Shown piece after piece: positions 62,362 to 64,000 of a DNA stretch of 64,000 bases. The notes beneath the pieces are model-generated. The model worked only from the letters and a program-made list of their open reading frames with translations, was not told the origin of the DNA and did no database searches. Source of the stretch: Pseudomonas sp. SJZ079 (lineage in GTDB: Bacteria > Pseudomonadota > Gammaproteobacteria > Pseudomonadales > Pseudomonadaceae). How positions within the stretch are numbered: the stretch's first letter is position 1; each line of letters opens with the position of its first letter. The translations under genes and the position numbers were made by a program. Location: NCBI RefSeq assembly GCF_007993865.1, contig NZ_VIUH01000004.1, positions 1-64,000 on the forward strand, given 5' to 3'.

Positions 62362-62820
62362 ATGCCCGTTCGTATTCCCGTCGAGATCCGCCCCGTCAGC
62401 GCCGACGACCATGCCGCCTGGCTGCCGCTGTGGCAGGGCTATCAACGTTTCTATATGACCGAGATACCCGCCGCCACCAGCGACATCACCTGGCAGCGCT
62501 TTCTCGACCCCGGCGAACCGATGCATGCCGCCCTCGCCTGGCACGACGGTCAGGCCGTTGGCCTGGTCCACTGGGTGTTTCATCGCTCCTGCTGGACAGT
62601 CGGCGACTACTGCTACCTGCAAGACCTGTTCATCCGCAAGCAGGCGCGCAGCAGTGGTGTCGGCGGCCAGCTGATCGACTTCGTCTACGCCCGCGCGCGC
62701 GAGGCCGAGTGCGACCGGGTGCACTGGCTGACCCACGAGAGCAACAGCAGCGCCATGCTGCTCTACGAACGCGTCGCCGAACGCTCGGGTTTCGTGCAGT
62801 ACCGCAAGCGCCTGACCTGA
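62362..62820 (+). CDS. GNAT acetyltransferase, copy B
   Basis: A 152-residue paralog of the gene at 57586: the N-terminal half is nearly the same (EIRPVSADDHAAWLPLWQGYQ, TWQRFLDPGEPMHAALAW), and the acetyl-CoA loop is changed to RKQARSSGVGGQLIDFVY. AGGAGA precedes the ATG. Function unknown. Together with the two AGCS copies it shows that a segment of this region was duplicated, then diverged. Confidence 0.9.
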   Translation: MPVRIPVEIRPVSADDHAAWLPLWQGYQRFYMTEIPAATSDITWQRFLDPGEPMHAALAWHDGQAVGLVHWVFHRSCWTVGDYCYLQDLFIRKQARSSGVGGQLIDFVYARAREAECDRVHWLTHESNSSAMLLYERVAERSGFVQYRKRLT

Positions 62821-62901
62821 GCCGCGCCAGCCACGCTCGAGCGACGAGGAACCCAGATGGCGAGCGAGCCATAGCGCGGTAATAATCGCTGCTCGCCCGG
62901 T

Positions 62902-63810
62902 TTAGAACACCGACCAACCGATGCGCTGACTGAGCAGTTCCAGGGCCGCCATGCCGGCCAGGGAGTTGCCGGCGGCATTCAGCTCCGGCGACCAGACGCA
63001 GACGGTGAAGCGCCCCGGCACCACCGCGACGATGCCGCCGCCGACCCCGCTCTTGCCCGGCAAGCCGACCCGGTAGGCGAAGTTGCCGGCCTCGTCGTAC
63101 AGGCCGCTGGTGGCCATGATGGCGTTGACTTGCTTGGTCTGCCGCGCGCTGAGAATCTGCTCGCCGCTGTGCTTGCAGAAACCTTCGTTGGCCAGAAAAC
63201 AGAAGGCGCGGGCCAGATCGACGCAGCTCATGCGCAACGCGCAGTGGCTGAAATAGCTGCGCAGCACCGCCTCGACGTCGTTATGGAAATTGCCGAAGGC
63301 CTGCATCAGGTAGGCCGCGGCCGCGTTGCGCGCACGGTGCTGGTATTCCGACTCGGCAACCCGACTGTCGCTGACCAGCTCCGGGTTGCCGGCCAGGCGC
63401 CGGGCGAAATCGCGCATCGACAACGGCGGCGCGGCGAAGCGCGACTGGTTGATGTCACAGATCACCAGGGCACCGGCGTTGATAAAGGGATTGCGCGGCC
63501 GGCCGCGCTCGAACTCCAGCTGCACCAGGGAATTGAACGGCTGCCCGGACGGCTCATAACCGACCCGTTGCCAGATCGCCTCGCCGGAATGGCCGATGGC
63601 CTGGACCAGGCTGAAGACCTTGGAAATGCTCTGGATCGAGAAGGCCCGCTGCGCATCGCCGGCCACGTGCAGCTCGCCGCTGTTGCCGTAGACCGCGATG
63701 CCCAGCTGGCGCGGTTCGACAGTGGCCAGGGCGGGAATGTAGTCGGCCACCTTGCCCTGGCCGAGCAATGGACGGACCTCATCGAGAATTTCGTTCAACA
63801 GCGCTTGCAT
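62902..63810 (-). CDS. glsA: Glutaminase
   Basis: GlsA hydrolyses glutamine to glutamate and ammonia in the cytoplasm. It has 302 residues of the serine-dependent beta-lactamase-like glutaminase family. The catalytic SxxK is S61-I-S-K64 in [25 protein letters not shown] carries the conserved asparagines, and [15 protein letters not shown] the oxyanion region. Length fits the family. It is convergent with the GNAT gene and closes the amide-degrading set with asparaginase. Confidence 0.94.
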   Translation of the reverse strand: MQALLNEILDEVRPLLGQGKVADYIPALATVEPRQLGIAVYGNSGELHVAGDAQRAFSIQSISKVFSLVQAIGHSGEAIWQRVGYEPSGQPFNSLVQLEFERGRPRNPFINAGALVICDINQSRFAAPPLSMRDFARRLAGNPELVSDSRVAESEYQHRARNAAAAYLMQAFGNFHNDVEAVLRSYFSHCALRMSCVDLARAFCFLANEGFCKHSGEQILSARQTKQVNAIMATSGLYDEAGNFAYRVGLPGKSGVGGGIVAVVPGRFTVCVWSPELNAAGNSLAGMAALELLSQRIGWSVF

Positions 63811-63918
63811 GCGGGGCCTCGCGGCAACACCTGGACGGCGCCCAGGCTACCGTTGCTAGACGCCAGGCATGCAGCACTGATCACACTAAAAGTGCCGGCG
63901 CACCCGGTAGCGCCGTAC

Positions 63919-64000
63919 TCAGAATTTTTCCGGGCGCAACACCTCGACCTGCGCCAGGTAGCAGACCATCGCGTAGTTGGCGTAGTAGCGCTGCTGCAGA
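63919..64000 (-). CDS. 3' end of an unidentified gene
   Basis: The last 26 codons of a minus-strand gene that continues past the right edge read LQQRYYANYAMVCYLAQVEV then LRPEKF and TGA. The codon choice is strong for coding in this genome. Too short to name. Confidence 0.55.
   Translation of the reverse strand, partial: LQQRYYANYAMVCYLAQVEVLRPEKF

Overview
The window is chromosomal DNA of a Pseudomonas-type gammaproteobacterium. It is GC-rich, and it carries the ubiC-ubiA / phoB-phoR / pstS-pstC-pstA-pstB-phoU block in the order I remember for P. aeruginosa (PA5357-PA5369), with purE-purK and LysR-aspA further on. Nothing in the sequence names the species.

Region 1 (1-7.1 kb) holds the 5' end of glyoxylate carboligase with a divergent LysR regulator, then ubiquinone genes ubiC and ubiA, a small secreted protein, the phosphate two-component system phoB-phoR (with a Pho box before phoB) and a CNNM/CorC-type membrane protein.

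Region 2 (7.1-21.5 kb) is an ectoine/5-hydroxyectoine catabolic island. A minus-strand set runs doeA-doeB-uehA-doeX-doeC-doeD-eutB-eutC-eutA, followed by an EamA permease. A divergent plus-strand set carries the MocR-type regulator enuR and the TRAP membrane genes uehB-uehC. Together they cover uptake, conversion of hydroxyectoine to ectoine, ring opening, deacetylation, transamination and oxidation to aspartate. The TRAP binding protein is separated from its membrane subunits. A near-palindromic motif recurs before both divergent transcripts and is a candidate EnuR operator.

Region 3 (21.6-31.3 kb) continues the phosphate locus: an M23 peptidase, a CheY-like response regulator, phoU, pstB, unusually long pstA and pstC, and pstS. 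Pho boxes made of three 11-bp-spaced repeats precede both pstC and pstS.

Region 4 (31.4-43.2 kb) has a TakP-like TRAP system for organic acids, a four-gene MacB-type export operon, a hexose-6-phosphate mutarotase, a 261-bp element with perfect 15-bp inverted ends, small envelope proteins, and purK-purE. The purE leader contains a terminator-like hairpin.

Region 5 (43.3-46 kb) is an AT-rich accessory segment. It looks like a short array of integron cassettes without an integrase: three small-membrane-protein genes, each bounded by a 5' TTRRRY-type border whose exact complement follows or overlaps the gene's stop codon. One attC is interrupted by an IS1182-type transposase remnant. A GFA-family gene follows.

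Region 6 (46.2-64 kb) is an amino-acid and polyamine utilisation region: an AraC regulator, acetylpolyamine deacetylase and polyamine-binding protein; then LysR-aspA, two almost identical AGCS sodium:amino-acid symporters, a solute-binding protein, a PdxR/MocR regulator, a PaiB-like protein, GNAT acetyltransferases (two of them paralogous), an XRE regulator, L-asparaginase and glutaminase. The window ends in the 3' end of an unidentified gene. REP-type palindromes are scattered between genes.
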